Source: JBCBGF01 sp039820585
GTDB taxonomy: Bacteria > Pseudomonadota > Alphaproteobacteria > Rhodobacterales > Rhodobacteraceae
Direction: 5' to 3'
DNA: 42,981 nt
NCBI GenBank assembly: GCA_039820585.1
Contig: JBCBPV010000028.1
Coordinates: 1-42,981 of the forward strand
In this document: in pieces, positions 15,438-23,532 of the stretch
Numbering within the stretch: position 1 is the first letter of the stretch
How the letters are laid out: each line of letters opens with the position of its first letter
Made by a program: the position numbers and the translations under genes
The notes under the pieces: model-generated
What the model was told of the DNA's origin: nothing
The model's database searches: none
What the model saw: the letters and a program-made list of their open reading frames with translations, nothing else

Positions 15438-17030
15438 TCAAGCCGTTTTCCCCGGTCTGGCGGTATTGCCGCCCTCGGACGGAGGCGGGATCAGAAGGGG
15501 GTTTGATGCGACCGTACTGGTACGGGGCCGGTATTGCTGAAGCCAGCCTTCGATCTTTTCAAACGACATCGGGTGGGCGATGGCATAGCCCTGGATATGA
15601 CCGCACCCAAGCTGCGCCAAAAGAGCATGTTCCGCGGGCGTTTCCACGCCTTCGGCCAAGGTATCGAGATCCAGCCGATCGGCCAGTGTCAGGATCGCCG
15701 ACACGATGTTTTGCTGATCAAGATCGGTGTCAAGCTGCGTGACAAACGACCGGTCAATCTTGATCCGGCCGACCGAGAACCGCTTGATATTGGCGATCGA
15801 GGCATGGCCGGTCCCGAAATCATCCAGGTCGATCGAACACCCCATTTCGGCAAAGGCGCGCAGATTGCGGATGATCGTGTCGTTGGAAGTTTGTGCGATC
15901 ACGGTTTCCAGAACCTCAATCGCAAGACGGTCGGGCGACAGATCGAACCGGTCAACCTCCCAACGGATCTTGTCCACGATTTTCGGGTTGCGCAGTTCTT
16001 CCGCGCAGAAGTTGAGCGACACCCGCGGCACGTGCAGACCGCTGGCATCCCAGGCGCGCAGGGCGTTCAGACTGTGATAGAGCATCACCTCGCCCAACCG
16101 CTCCATCAGGCCGAGATTTTCAGCGGCGGGCAGAAACTCCGCGGGTAGGATCGTGCCGCGCTCGGGGTGTTGCCATCGCGCCAGAACTTCCAGCCCCGAC
16201 AGATCGCCGCTGGCGGTTTTGACCTGGGGCTGGAACCAGGGCCGCAACTGGTCGGCCTCAAGCGCGTGCGGCAGTTCCTCTGCCATGGCACTGCGGGCGC
16301 GGGCGCGGGTTTTCATCTCGTCCGAGAACGCCCGGATCGCGGCCGTGCCGGTGGATGTGGCGTCAATGAGCGCGTGTTCGGCAGACTCGATCAGCGCCAC
16401 GCCAGAGCCCACGGGCGCGCGCTTGGGCGCGCAGAACCCGATTGAGATCGTGACGAAGACCCGGCTGCCATCCACGCTACAGGCGGCTTCGGCCGCACGT
16501 TGAAGCCTTGTCGACAGCTGGATCAGCGATTCCATGTCTGACCGCATGCGCGAGGCCAGCACCACGCAAAAGCGCGGCCCATCAAGGCGTGCGACCAGAT
16601 CGTCGCCGCGCACGGTGCCCGAGATCCGGTCTGCAATCATCGACAGGATATCGTCACTGGCGCGGTGGCCAAAGCGTTTCTCCAACTCGCTGAATTCGTC
16701 GATCTGAATGGCAAAGCTGGCGGTTGTCTGGCCACGCGTCGGCCCTTCCGCCAACAGCAGGTCTGTCCGGCTGATCAACGCCTCGCGCAGGATCAAACCG
16801 GTCACCGGGTCGCGGGGACCGTCGCTTTGGCCGTCGTCGCGGGTAAAAAGGCCGGCAAGCGCAAAGACTATGGGCAGCGCAAGAGCCAGCGCGATCAATG
16901 CAATCTCACCCCCTGCCCAAAACCCCGCCAGCGTCAGCGCAGGCAGAAAGGCGAGGGTCTGAGGCCCCGCAAGGAGTGTTCTAAGACGGCTTTTGAGCAA
17001 GAAACGGCTGCGCATGGCGGCATGCGGCAT
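15438..17030 (-). CDS. Cyclic-di-GMP phosphodiesterase with degenerate GGDEF and intact EAL
   Basis: Product of 530 aa. A hydrophobic region (about 25-62) makes one or two membrane segments. The GGDEF domain (about 75-235) has its active-site motif changed to DGPRF (150-154), so it should not synthesise c-di-GMP. The EAL domain (about 250-500) keeps the residues for hydrolysis: Glu281 in the EVL version of EAL, Asn340, Glu372, Asp403-Asp404 in DDFGTG, Lys424, Glu460 and Gln480. It is therefore predicted to break down c-di-GMP, perhaps with the GGDEF part sensing GTP. ATG 17030 is chosen over TTG 17063 and ATG 17015; AGGGG lies upstream. It stands between ttcA and yidC, probably as an insertion in the conserved gene order. 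Confidence 0.88.
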   Translation of the reverse strand: MPHAAMRSRFLLKSRLRTLLAGPQTLAFLPALTLAGFWAGGEIALIALALALPIVFALAGLFTRDDGQSDGPRDPVTGLILREALISRTDLLLAEGPTRGQTTASFAIQIDEFSELEKRFGHRASDDILSMIADRISGTVRGDDLVARLDGPRFCVVLASRMRSDMESLIQLSTRLQRAAEAACSVDGSRVFVTISIGFCAPKRAPVGSGVALIESAEHALIDATSTGTAAIRAFSDEMKTRARARSAMAEELPHALEADQLRPWFQPQVKTASGDLSGLEVLARWQHPERGTILPAEFLPAAENLGLMERLGEVMLYHSLNALRAWDASGLHVPRVSLNFCAEELRNPKIVDKIRWEVDRFDLSPDRLAIEVLETVIAQTSNDTIIRNLRAFAEMGCSIDLDDFGTGHASIANIKRFSVGRIKIDRSFVTQLDTDLDQQNIVSAILTLADRLDLDTLAEGVETPAEHALLAQLGCGHIQGYAIAHPMSFEKIEGWLQQYRPRTSTVASNPLLIPPPSEGGNTARPGKTA

Positions 17031-17139
17031 CGGTGTAGCGCCCCTGTGTTGAATACGTCGCAACGAAACTGTGGACGCAGCCTACGGGCCACGCTTGATC
17101 CCGTTCTTAACGGCGGGGAACGAAGTCGTTCGGAATTGA

Positions 17140-17991
17140 CTAAAACTCTTGGGGGGCGCCTGGATCGGTGCGGCGGTGAAGACCCGCGAAATCGAAAAGT
17201 TCGGGGTCCAGCAGGTGCGAGGGGCGGGCGGTCATGAGCGCGCTGAACATCTTTTGGCGCCGGCCGGGGGCCTTTTCTTCCCACCCGTCCAGCATGGATT
17301 TGATGACTTGGCGCTGCAGGCCATCCTGGCTGCCGCACAGATCGCAGGGGATGATGGGATACCCCATAGACTGGGCAAAGCGGGCGCAGTCGGCCTCGGC
17401 CACATGCGTGAGCGGGCGGTAGACGAAAAGATCGCCCTCTTCATTCACCAGTTTGGGCGGCATGGTGGCCAGCTTGCCGCCATGGAAAAGGTTCAGAAAG
17501 AACGTCTCAAGGATATCGTCGCGGTGGTGGCCCAGAACAACGGCCGAACACCCTTCTTCGCGGGCGATCCGGTACAGGTTTCCGCGGCGCAGACGGGAAC
17601 ACAGCGCGCAATAGGTGCGGCCCTGTGGAACCTTATCGACGACGATGGAATACGTGTCCTGATATTCGATGCGGTGGGGGACACCCATGCGTTCCAGGAA
17701 CTCGGGCAGGACGGTGGCGGGAAAGCCCGGTTGGCCCTGGTCGAGGTTGCAGGCAAGGATGTCGACCGGCAGAAGGCCGCGCCATTTGAGCTCGGTCAGG
17801 GCGGCGAGCAGGGTATAGCTGTCCTTGCCGCCCGATAGGCACACCAGCCAGCGGGCGCCGCGTTCGATCATGCCGTAGCGGTCCATGGCCTCGCGCGTGT
17901 CGCGGATGATGCGTTTGCGGAGCTTGCGAAATTCGGTGGTTTTGGGCGCGCCTTCGAAGAGCGGGTGGATTTCCGTGGCGTTGTCGAGCAT
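17140..17991 (-). CDS. ttcA: tRNA 2-thiocytidine(32) synthetase TtcA
   Basis: Product of 283 aa. The PP-loop SGGKDS (54-59) activates the tRNA base with ATP. Cysteine pairs CALC (about 129-132) and CDLCGSQ (about 217-223) match the TtcA group, where they hold an iron-sulfur cluster. The enzyme thiolates cytidine 32 in the anticodon loop of certain tRNAs. GLLPVDILACNLDQGQPGF and VVLGHHRDDILETFF are strongly conserved family stretches. It lies alone on the - strand, divergent from the DUF3833 lipoprotein gene with about 108 bases between for both promoters. Identification is secure. Confidence 0.95.
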   Translation of the reverse strand: MLDNATEIHPLFEGAPKTTEFRKLRKRIIRDTREAMDRYGMIERGARWLVCLSGGKDSYTLLAALTELKWRGLLPVDILACNLDQGQPGFPATVLPEFLERMGVPHRIEYQDTYSIVVDKVPQGRTYCALCSRLRRGNLYRIAREEGCSAVVLGHHRDDILETFFLNLFHGGKLATMPPKLVNEEGDLFVYRPLTHVAEADCARFAQSMGYPIIPCDLCGSQDGLQRQVIKSMLDGWEEKAPGRRQKMFSALMTARPSHLLDPELFDFAGLHRRTDPGAPQEF

Positions 17992-18099
17992 GGGCGACCT
18001 CGTGCATCGTTTGCATCGGGGTAGCGGATCGGCGCGGGCTTGGGAAGCATCCGGGCGGTGGCTTGGTGCGTATCAGACAGGACAAGCGGGGAGGATGAG

Positions 18100-18621
18100 A
18101 TGCGTTTCATTTGGGTTCTGGCGCTGATCGCGCTGGGCGCGTGTACGGGCAAGCCGTCGCTGGACGACGCGCCGCTGAGTACGCGGGAGTTGAACCTGGA
18201 GGAGTTCTTTGAAGGGGAACTGGTGGCCTATGGTCAGTTCCAGGACATCTTCGGCACCGTGCGCCGCCGGTTTGAGGTGGCGATTGACGGGACGTGGGAT
18301 GGTCGCACGCTGACGCTGGTGGAGGATTTCGTTTATGAAGACGGCTCGACCGAGCAGCGGATCTGGTCGCTGACCAAGACGGGGGCTGAAACCTGGGAAG
18401 GGACGGCGCCTGGGGTGATCGGAACCGCGACGGGCGAGGAGCGGGGGGATACATTCAACTGGCAGTACACCATCGATTTGCCGGTGCCGGACGGGACGCT
18501 GCGGGTGACGTTTGATGACTGGATGTGGCTTTTGACCGAAGATCGGTTGCTCAATCGGGCGTATATGAAGCGCTTTGGTGTGGATATCGGCGAGGTGATC
18601 ATCACATTCGAGAAGCTTTGA
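18100..18621 (+). CDS. DUF3833 family lipoprotein
   Basis: Product of 173 aa with a lipoprotein signal peptide: MRFIWVLALIALGAC, with lipobox LGAC placing the modified Cys at residue 15. The mature part matches the DUF3833 pattern, with LEEFFEGELVAYGQFQDIFG, VRRRFEVAIDGTWDG, EDFVYEDGSTEQR and DDWMWLLTEDRLLNRAYMKR. The family's biochemical role is unknown; these envelope proteins are sometimes linked to lipid-related genes, but nothing here indicates that. ATG 18100 follows GGGGAGGA closely, which supports it over an overlapping ATG at 18095 in another frame. The gene stands alone on the + strand between - strand housekeeping genes. Confidence 0.85.
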   Translation: MRFIWVLALIALGACTGKPSLDDAPLSTRELNLEEFFEGELVAYGQFQDIFGTVRRRFEVAIDGTWDGRTLTLVEDFVYEDGSTEQRIWSLTKTGAETWEGTAPGVIGTATGEERGDTFNWQYTIDLPVPDGTLRVTFDDWMWLLTEDRLLNRAYMKRFGVDIGEVIITFEKL

Positions 18622-18665
18622 GGGGCGCTGCCCCGCCGCGCGATGCGCGGCCCCCCGGGATATTT
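18622..18665 (+). terminator. Double hairpin and T-rich tract between DUF3833 and yidD genes
   Basis: GGGGC-GCT-GCCCC (18622-18634) is followed at once by GCCGCGC-GAT-GCGCGGC (18635-18651), then CCCCCGGGATATTTT. It begins one base after the DUF3833 stop, in the gap with convergent yidD, and fits a terminator. The trailing CCCCGGGATATTTT resembles a tract I recall seeing after genes in many Rhodobacterales genomes. Confidence 0.6.
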
Positions 18666-18681
18666 TGGGACCAAAGAGGGG

Positions 18682-18921
18682 TTACTTGGGGCGCGTGGTT
18701 TTGGGCGGCACGTCATCGACGCCCATGCCGCCCCAGGGGTGACATCGCAGGATGCGGCGAAAGGCGATCCAGCCGCCTTTGATCCCGCCATGGGTGCGCA
18801 ATGCCTCAAGCGCGTAGGCCGAACATGTGGGATCGTAGCGGCAGTTGTGGCCGACCCAGGGGCTGAAGACGGCGCGGTAGAAGCGGACCGGTAGGGAGAA
18901 GAGCCAGGCGAGCGGGGTCAT
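18682..18921 (-). CDS. yidD: Membrane protein insertion efficiency factor YidD
   Basis: Product of 79 aa. It has the amphipathic N-terminus (LAWLFSLPVRFYRAVFSPWV) and the diagnostic block NCRYDPTCSAYALEAL followed by RILRCHPWGGMG, whose cysteines are conserved in the family. YidD is thought to assist YidC at the inner face of the membrane. Its start overlaps the end of rnpA by four bases, the standard arrangement. Here yidC itself is several genes away rather than next in line. Confidence 0.93.
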   Translation of the reverse strand: MTPLAWLFSLPVRFYRAVFSPWVGHNCRYDPTCSAYALEALRTHGGIKGGWIAFRRILRCHPWGGMGVDDVPPKTTRPK

Positions 18922-19328
18922 GGGCGCGGCCCATGCAGGCGGGTAAGGGCCGCTTGCAGATCGCTTTGCAGCTGGGGGAAGGGCAGAGTGGCGGTGGTGC
19001 CCGCGCGACCGACCAGCACATAATCCCAGCCCGGGCTGCCCTGTTGCGGCAAGATCAGGCGCGCGATTTCACGCAGGCGGCGCTTGGCACGGTTGCGGGC
19101 CACCGCGTTGCCGACCTTTTTGGAACAGGTGTAGCCCACGCGGATCTGCGCCGTGTCATCCGCACGGTTGCGGCCTTGCAGCACAAAGCCGGGCTTGGCC
19201 ACGCGCGGGCCGCGGGACGCGCGCAGGAAATCGGCGCGTTTGGTGAGGACCCGCAGACAAACGGAAACCGCCGGCGGCGTTGCTGTGTTGGCGGTCGTGC
19301 CTTCCACAGATGCCCCCGGCGGTTTCAC
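18918..19328 (-). CDS. rnpA: Ribonuclease P protein component
   Basis: Product of 136 aa that binds the catalytic RNA of RNase P and helps mature the 5' ends of tRNAs. The RNA-binding signature KKVGNAVARNRAKRRLRE is at 70-87. The start is GTG 19328, with GAGGG eight bases upstream; the first ~22 residues are not conserved-looking and GTG 19307 is an alternative. It follows rpmH by 24 bases and overlaps yidD by four. Confidence 0.93.
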   Translation of the reverse strand: MKPPGASVEGTTANTATPPAVSVCLRVLTKRADFLRASRGPRVAKPGFVLQGRNRADDTAQIRVGYTCSKKVGNAVARNRAKRRLREIARLILPQQGSPGWDYVLVGRAGTTATLPFPQLQSDLQAALTRLHGPRP

Positions 19329-19352
19329 GATCCGACCCTCGTGTGAAGCGGC

Positions 19353-19487
19353 CTAGGCGCTGAGGCTCTTGCGGCCCCGGGCGCGGCGGGCGTTCAGGAT
19401 CTTGCGACCCGCTTTGGTGGCCATGCGCGCGCGAAAGCCGTGGCGCCGCTTGCGCACGAGATTGGAAGGCTGGAATGTGCGTTTCAT
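19353..19487 (-). CDS. rpmH: 50S ribosomal protein L34
   Basis: Product of 44 aa: [20 protein letters not shown], then the [19 protein letters not shown] segment, an unmistakable L34. Nearly half the residues are basic. ATG 19487 is the conserved start; the open frame extends to 19541 without support. It heads the rpmH-rnpA-yidD unit and has a good promoter upstream. Confidence 0.97.
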
Positions 19488-19558
19488 GGCACGTCTCTCC
19501 GTCGGTTCCGCCCGGAACCCCGTATGGATTCGAGCGTGCATGCTGTTCAGAAGCCCGC

Positions 19559-19587
19559 GTCTTAGGGGTATGGAAGGGGCAAGTCAA
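19559..19587 (-). promoter_or_regulatory. Probable promoter of rpmH-rnpA-yidD
   Basis: On the - strand TTGACT (19587-19582) is followed after 17 bases by TAAGAC (19564-19559), about 70 bases before the rpmH start. The -35 is near consensus and the -10 is weaker, which is common in this group. The rest of the 19488-19781 gap shows no gene. Confidence 0.5.
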
Positions 19588-19781
19588 CGCGAGGAAGGGC
19601 AGGAACTGCAACAAATCACGCCCCACAGCGGTGGGAAATGTTACAGTCTTGACGCAGAGGGGCGCGCTGCGGTGCCGCGCTCTCACCCTTGATCAACGCG
19701 CCGTGATCGGTCTGTTGTGGGGTCGGTTGGGTCGGCATGTTGTGCGACAACAGACACACCAACCCCCAAGGACCCGAACCC

Positions 19782-20519
19782 GTGACCGATATGACCAACA
19801 CCCCCGCCAAGAAACATGGCCTGGTACGAAATCTTCCCCTCATTGCCATTCTGAGTGTGGCGGTCATTGGGGCCTTCACATTGCGCGATTACCTGAGCTT
19901 TCAGGCGCTGGCCGATAATCGCGAGGCGCTGATCGCCTTTCGGGATGCCAACTACCTCGTCACCGTGCTGGCCTTTATGGCGGTCTATGTGGTGATCGTG
20001 GCCTTCTCGCTGCCCGGCGCGACGATTGCGACGCTGACCGGTGGGTTCCTGTTCGCGACCTTCCCCGGCGCGCTGTTCAACATCACCGCAGCCACGGTGG
20101 GCGCCACGATCATCTTCCTGGCCGCCCAATGGGGGCTGGGAGAGAAGTTGTCGGCCAAGATGGATGGCTCGTCCGGCGCGGTGAAAAAGATCAAGGACGG
20201 GATTGATGAGAACCAGTGGTCGATGTTGTTCCTGATCCGACTGGTGCCTGCGGTGCCGTTCTTTGTGGCCAATCTAGTGCCTGCGCTGGTGGGTGTGCCG
20301 GTCTACCGCTTCGTGGTGACCACGTTCCTTGGCATCATCCCCGGTGCGGTGGTCTACACCTCGGTCGGTGCTGGCCTGGGCGAAGTGTTCGCCCGCGGTG
20401 AGACACCGAACCTTGGCATCATCTTTGAACCCCACATCCTGCTTCCCATCCTGGGCTTGTGTGTCCTTGCCGCCCTTCCCATTGCCCTCAAAGCCCTGCG
20501 CGGCAAGAAAGGTCTGTGA
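19782..20519 (+). CDS. TVP38/TMEM64 family membrane protein
   Basis: Product of 245 aa with about five to six membrane segments and the DedA/VTT-type core: FSLPGATIATLTGGFLFATF (re-entrant loop region with Pro-Gly), then LFLIRLVPAVPFFVANLVPA and GIIPGAVVYTSVGAGLGE. Superfamily members act as lipid scramblases or transporters; the bacterial TVP38 role is not settled. GTG 19782 is preferred since AAGGA lies nine bases upstream; ATG 19791 is possible. The stop is five bases before the flavoprotein start, so the two are surely cotranscribed and may work together. Confidence 0.85.
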   Translation: MTDMTNTPAKKHGLVRNLPLIAILSVAVIGAFTLRDYLSFQALADNREALIAFRDANYLVTVLAFMAVYVVIVAFSLPGATIATLTGGFLFATFPGALFNITAATVGATIIFLAAQWGLGEKLSAKMDGSSGAVKKIKDGIDENQWSMLFLIRLVPAVPFFVANLVPALVGVPVYRFVVTTFLGIIPGAVVYTSVGAGLGEVFARGETPNLGIIFEPHILLPILGLCVLAALPIALKALRGKKGL

Positions 20520-20524
20520 TCGCC

Positions 20525-21982
20525 ATGGAACAGTCAAAGATTGAGATGACCGACGCTGCGCCCGCACCTGAGCGCATCAAGACAGACATCTGCGTGATTG
20601 GCGCAGGCTCGGGCGGGCTGTCGGTTGCCGCTGGCGCGGTGCAGATGGGGGCCAAGGTGGTCCTTCTGGAAGGCCACAAGATGGGCGGGGATTGCCTGAA
20701 CTTCGGCTGCGTGCCCTCAAAGGCGCTGATCGCAGCGGGCAAGCAGGCCCACGGGATGCAGACGGGCCAGCCCTATGGCGTGACGCCGGTGATGCCCGAG
20801 GTAAGCTATGCCGCCGCCAAGGACCACGTGCACAAGGTGATCGAGACGATTGCCCCGGTGGACAGCCAGGAACGGTTTGAGGGTCTGGGCGTGCACGTGA
20901 TCCGCGAATACGGGCGCTTCATCTCGGAGACCGAAGTGCAGGCGGGCGCGACAATCATCGAGGCGCGTCGGTTCGTGATTGCAACAGGCTCTTCCCCCTT
21001 CGTGCCGCCGATCCCGGGGCTGGAGGATGTGACCTATTATACCAACGAGAACATCTTTGATCTGCGCGAGAAGCCCGAACATCTGCTGATCATCGGCGGT
21101 GGCCCGATCGGGATGGAGATGGCGCAGGCGCATATCCGGCTGGGCTCCAAGGTTACGGTGATCGAGGGCATGAAGGCCATGGGCAAGGATGACCCCGAGA
21201 TGGCGGCCATCGTACTGGACAAGCTGCGCGAGGAAGGCGTGGAGATTGCCGAGGATGCGTTGGCCGAGCAGATCAGCCAAACGGATGGTGTGATCACCGT
21301 TGAAACGAAGGATGGGCGCAGCTTCTCGGGCAGCCATGTTTTGATGGCGGTCGGGCGCAAGGCCAATATCGGTGACATGGGCCTGGATAAGGCGGGCGTG
21401 AAGTATGATCGCGCGATTGATGTGGATGCGGGCCTGCGCACGGCCAACCGCCGGATCTATGCGATTGGCGATGTGGCCGGTGGGCTGCAATTCACCCATG
21501 TCGCGGGTTACCATGCGGGTGTCATCATCCGGTCGATGCTGTTTGGTCTGCCGGCCAAGGCGCGGACCGATCACATTCCATGGGCGACCTATACCGACCC
21601 GGAGCTTGCCCAGGTGGGGCTGACCGAGGCGCAGGCCAGGACCGAATATGGCGCGCGTCTGGAAGTTACCCGGTTTGAGTTTTCCGAGAATGATCGCGCC
21701 ATTGCCGAGGGCAAGACAACTGGCCTGATCAAGGTCATGATCGTAAAGGGCCGCCCGGTCGGTGCCTCAATCGTCGGGCCGCAGGCAGGCGAATTGATCG
21801 GGGTCTGGGCGCTGGTGATCGCGAACAAGTTGAAGATGGGCGCCGTCGCCAATATGGTCGCGCCGTATCCCACACTGGGAGAGGTTAACAAACGGGCCGC
21901 CGGGGCCTATTACTCCCCCCGGCTGTTCGATAACCCAACGGTAAAGCGCGTGGTCGGCTTTGTTCAGCGCTATCTGCCGTGA
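20525..21982 (+). CDS. FAD-dependent disulfide oxidoreductase, mercuric-reductase-like
   Basis: Product of 485 aa of the class I pyridine nucleotide-disulfide oxidoreductases. The FAD loop GAGSGG is at 26-31, the redox-active pair GGDCLNFGCVPSK at Cys57/Cys62, an NAD(P) loop at IIGGGPIGMEMA (about 190-201), and the second FAD motif at RIYAIGDVAGG. The dimer-interface motif that in lipoamide dehydrogenase reads HPT...E is PYPTLGE here, so the catalytic His is Tyr448; MerA also has Tyr there. The C-terminus (VVGFVQRYLP) lacks the Cys pair MerA needs for mercury, so mercuric reductase is unlikely. ATG 20525 is five bases after the TVP38 stop; ATG 20546 is an alternative. The substrate is unknown. 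Confidence 0.85.
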   Translation: MEQSKIEMTDAAPAPERIKTDICVIGAGSGGLSVAAGAVQMGAKVVLLEGHKMGGDCLNFGCVPSKALIAAGKQAHGMQTGQPYGVTPVMPEVSYAAAKDHVHKVIETIAPVDSQERFEGLGVHVIREYGRFISETEVQAGATIIEARRFVIATGSSPFVPPIPGLEDVTYYTNENIFDLREKPEHLLIIGGGPIGMEMAQAHIRLGSKVTVIEGMKAMGKDDPEMAAIVLDKLREEGVEIAEDALAEQISQTDGVITVETKDGRSFSGSHVLMAVGRKANIGDMGLDKAGVKYDRAIDVDAGLRTANRRIYAIGDVAGGLQFTHVAGYHAGVIIRSMLFGLPAKARTDHIPWATYTDPELAQVGLTEAQARTEYGARLEVTRFEFSENDRAIAEGKTTGLIKVMIVKGRPVGASIVGPQAGELIGVWALVIANKLKMGAVANMVAPYPTLGEVNKRAAGAYYSPRLFDNPTVKRVVGFVQRYLP

Positions 21983-21997
21983 GGAAAGGCGCCTCTT

Positions 21998-23407
21998 TTG
22001 GGCATGTTTCTAAATTCACTCTCTGGCCGGTTTTTGATGCTGACGATCATCTTCGTCATGCTGGCCGAGATCCTGATTTTCGTGCCCTCGATTGCGCGGT
22101 TCCGAGAAGATTATCTGCTGCAGCGGCTTGAAAAGGCGCAGATCGCGTCCTTGGCGCTGGAAGCCGACGATATGATTGACGAAGGTCTCGAAGCGGAGCT
22201 GTTGGAGAATGCGGGTGTCTACAACGTGGTGCTGCGGCGCGATGAGGTGCGGCAGCTGATGCTGTCATCGCCGATACCGCGCCCGATCTATGCGACGTTT
22301 GATCTGCGCGAGGCGGGGGCTTTGCCCTTGATCCGCGATGCGATGATGCGGCTCGCCGACCCTGAGGAACGGGTGATCCGGGTGATCGGCAACCCGGTGC
22401 GCGAAGCGGGGCTGTTGATTGAGGTGACGCTGCCCACCGGGCCTTTGCGAATGGCGATGGTGGATTACGGCATTCGCATTCTGATCTTGTCAGCGGTCAT
22501 TTCCATATTCACGGCGACGCTCTTGTTCATCGCGGTGCGCAGTCTTTTGGTGAAGCCGATCCGGGGCGTTGTAGAAGCGATGCAAAGCTATGCCTCGGCC
22601 CCCGAAGACGCGCGGCGGATCATCCAGCCCTCGGCGAGTGTGCAAGAGCTGCGCGATGCCGAAGAGGCGCTACAGATGATGCAGACCGACCTGACCGGAT
22701 CGCTGCGCCAGAAAGAGCGGTTGGCACAGCTGGGCGGGGCGGTCGCCAAGATAAGCCACGATTTGCGCAACATCCTGACGGTGGCGCAGCTGTTCGGCGA
22801 CCGGTTGGAGAATAGCGAGGACCCCAAGGTCAAACGCATGGCGCCGAAGCTGACGGATTCCATCAGCCGCGCGGTGCGTCTGTGCGAGACGACATTGGCC
22901 TTTGGAAAAGCCGAAGAAGCGCCGCCCGCGTTGGACCGGATCCCGGTGGACCGAATTGTGCAGGATGTGATCGACGGGGAAATGCTTTCCGCCGAGGATC
23001 AGCGCATCGGCATCAACGAGCAGCTGCCCCCCGGCCTGGTTTTGCGGGTCGACCCCGAACAGTTGCACCGCGTGCTGTCGAACCTCGTGCGCAACGCGCG
23101 CCAGGCGATTGCGGCCACGGGTCAGCCGGGTGAGATCACGATTTCTGCCGCGGAAAACGATGCGTCCTGGTCAATCTCGGTGGCAGATACCGGGCCCGGT
23201 CTGCCGCCCAAGGCGCGCGAACATCTGTTCCGCGCCTTCCAGGGTGGGACGCGCAAGGGGGGGACCGGCCTGGGCCTTGCGATTGCGTCGGAGTTGGTGC
23301 GCGGTCATGGCGGGCAGCTGGAGCTTGTGCGGTCGGATGAGACAGGCACCGAGTTCCGGATCGACCTGCCGAAATCGGTCTCGGGCCTGGACGCGGCGGC
23401 CGAGTAA
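21998..23407 (+). CDS. Membrane sensor histidine kinase
   Basis: Product of 469 aa. Membrane segments at about 12-32 and 160-182 flank a ~125-residue periplasmic sensor region with no recognised fold. A HAMP-like linker (about 182-235) precedes the dimerisation domain with the phosphorylated His254 in KISHDLRN, the N box NLVRNARQA (362-370), G1 DTGPGLP (397-403) and G2 GGTGLGLA (421-428). The start is taken as TTG 21998 because AGGAAAGG lies eight bases upstream; ATG 22004 would place it 14 bases away. No response regulator gene is adjacent, so it is an orphan kinase. It follows the flavoprotein by 15 bases and may be in the same operon. Confidence 0.9.
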   Translation: MGMFLNSLSGRFLMLTIIFVMLAEILIFVPSIARFREDYLLQRLEKAQIASLALEADDMIDEGLEAELLENAGVYNVVLRRDEVRQLMLSSPIPRPIYATFDLREAGALPLIRDAMMRLADPEERVIRVIGNPVREAGLLIEVTLPTGPLRMAMVDYGIRILILSAVISIFTATLLFIAVRSLLVKPIRGVVEAMQSYASAPEDARRIIQPSASVQELRDAEEALQMMQTDLTGSLRQKERLAQLGGAVAKISHDLRNILTVAQLFGDRLENSEDPKVKRMAPKLTDSISRAVRLCETTLAFGKAEEAPPALDRIPVDRIVQDVIDGEMLSAEDQRIGINEQLPPGLVLRVDPEQLHRVLSNLVRNARQAIAATGQPGEITISAAENDASWSISVADTGPGLPPKAREHLFRAFQGGTRKGGTGLGLAIASELVRGHGGQLELVRSDETGTEFRIDLPKSVSGLDAAAE

Positions 23408-23455
23408 ATCGGCCTTGCAATGCGATGGGCGGGCCGGTACATCGCCATGGTCCGC

Positions 23456-23532
23456 GCGCTGGTAGCTCAGTTGGATAGAGTACTTGACTACGAATCAAGG
23501 GGTCGGGGGTTCGAATCCTCCCCAGCGCGCCA
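23456..23532 (+). tRNA. tRNA-Arg (anticodon ACG)
   Basis: A 77-base cloverleaf with encoded CCA. Acceptor GCGCTGG (23456-23462) pairs with CCAGCGC (23522-23528). The anticodon stem CTTGA/TCAAG encloses loop CTACGAA, with anticodon ACG at 23490-23492. The T arm is GGGGG-TTCGAAT-CCTCC. The discriminator is G. It reads CGN arginine codons after A34 deamination. Confidence 0.97.

Noticed and set aside
20525..21982. Mercuric reductase (merA) call for the flavoprotein
   Set aside because: The active-site disulfide and Tyr fit, but the C-terminal Cys pair and any mer neighbours are absent.
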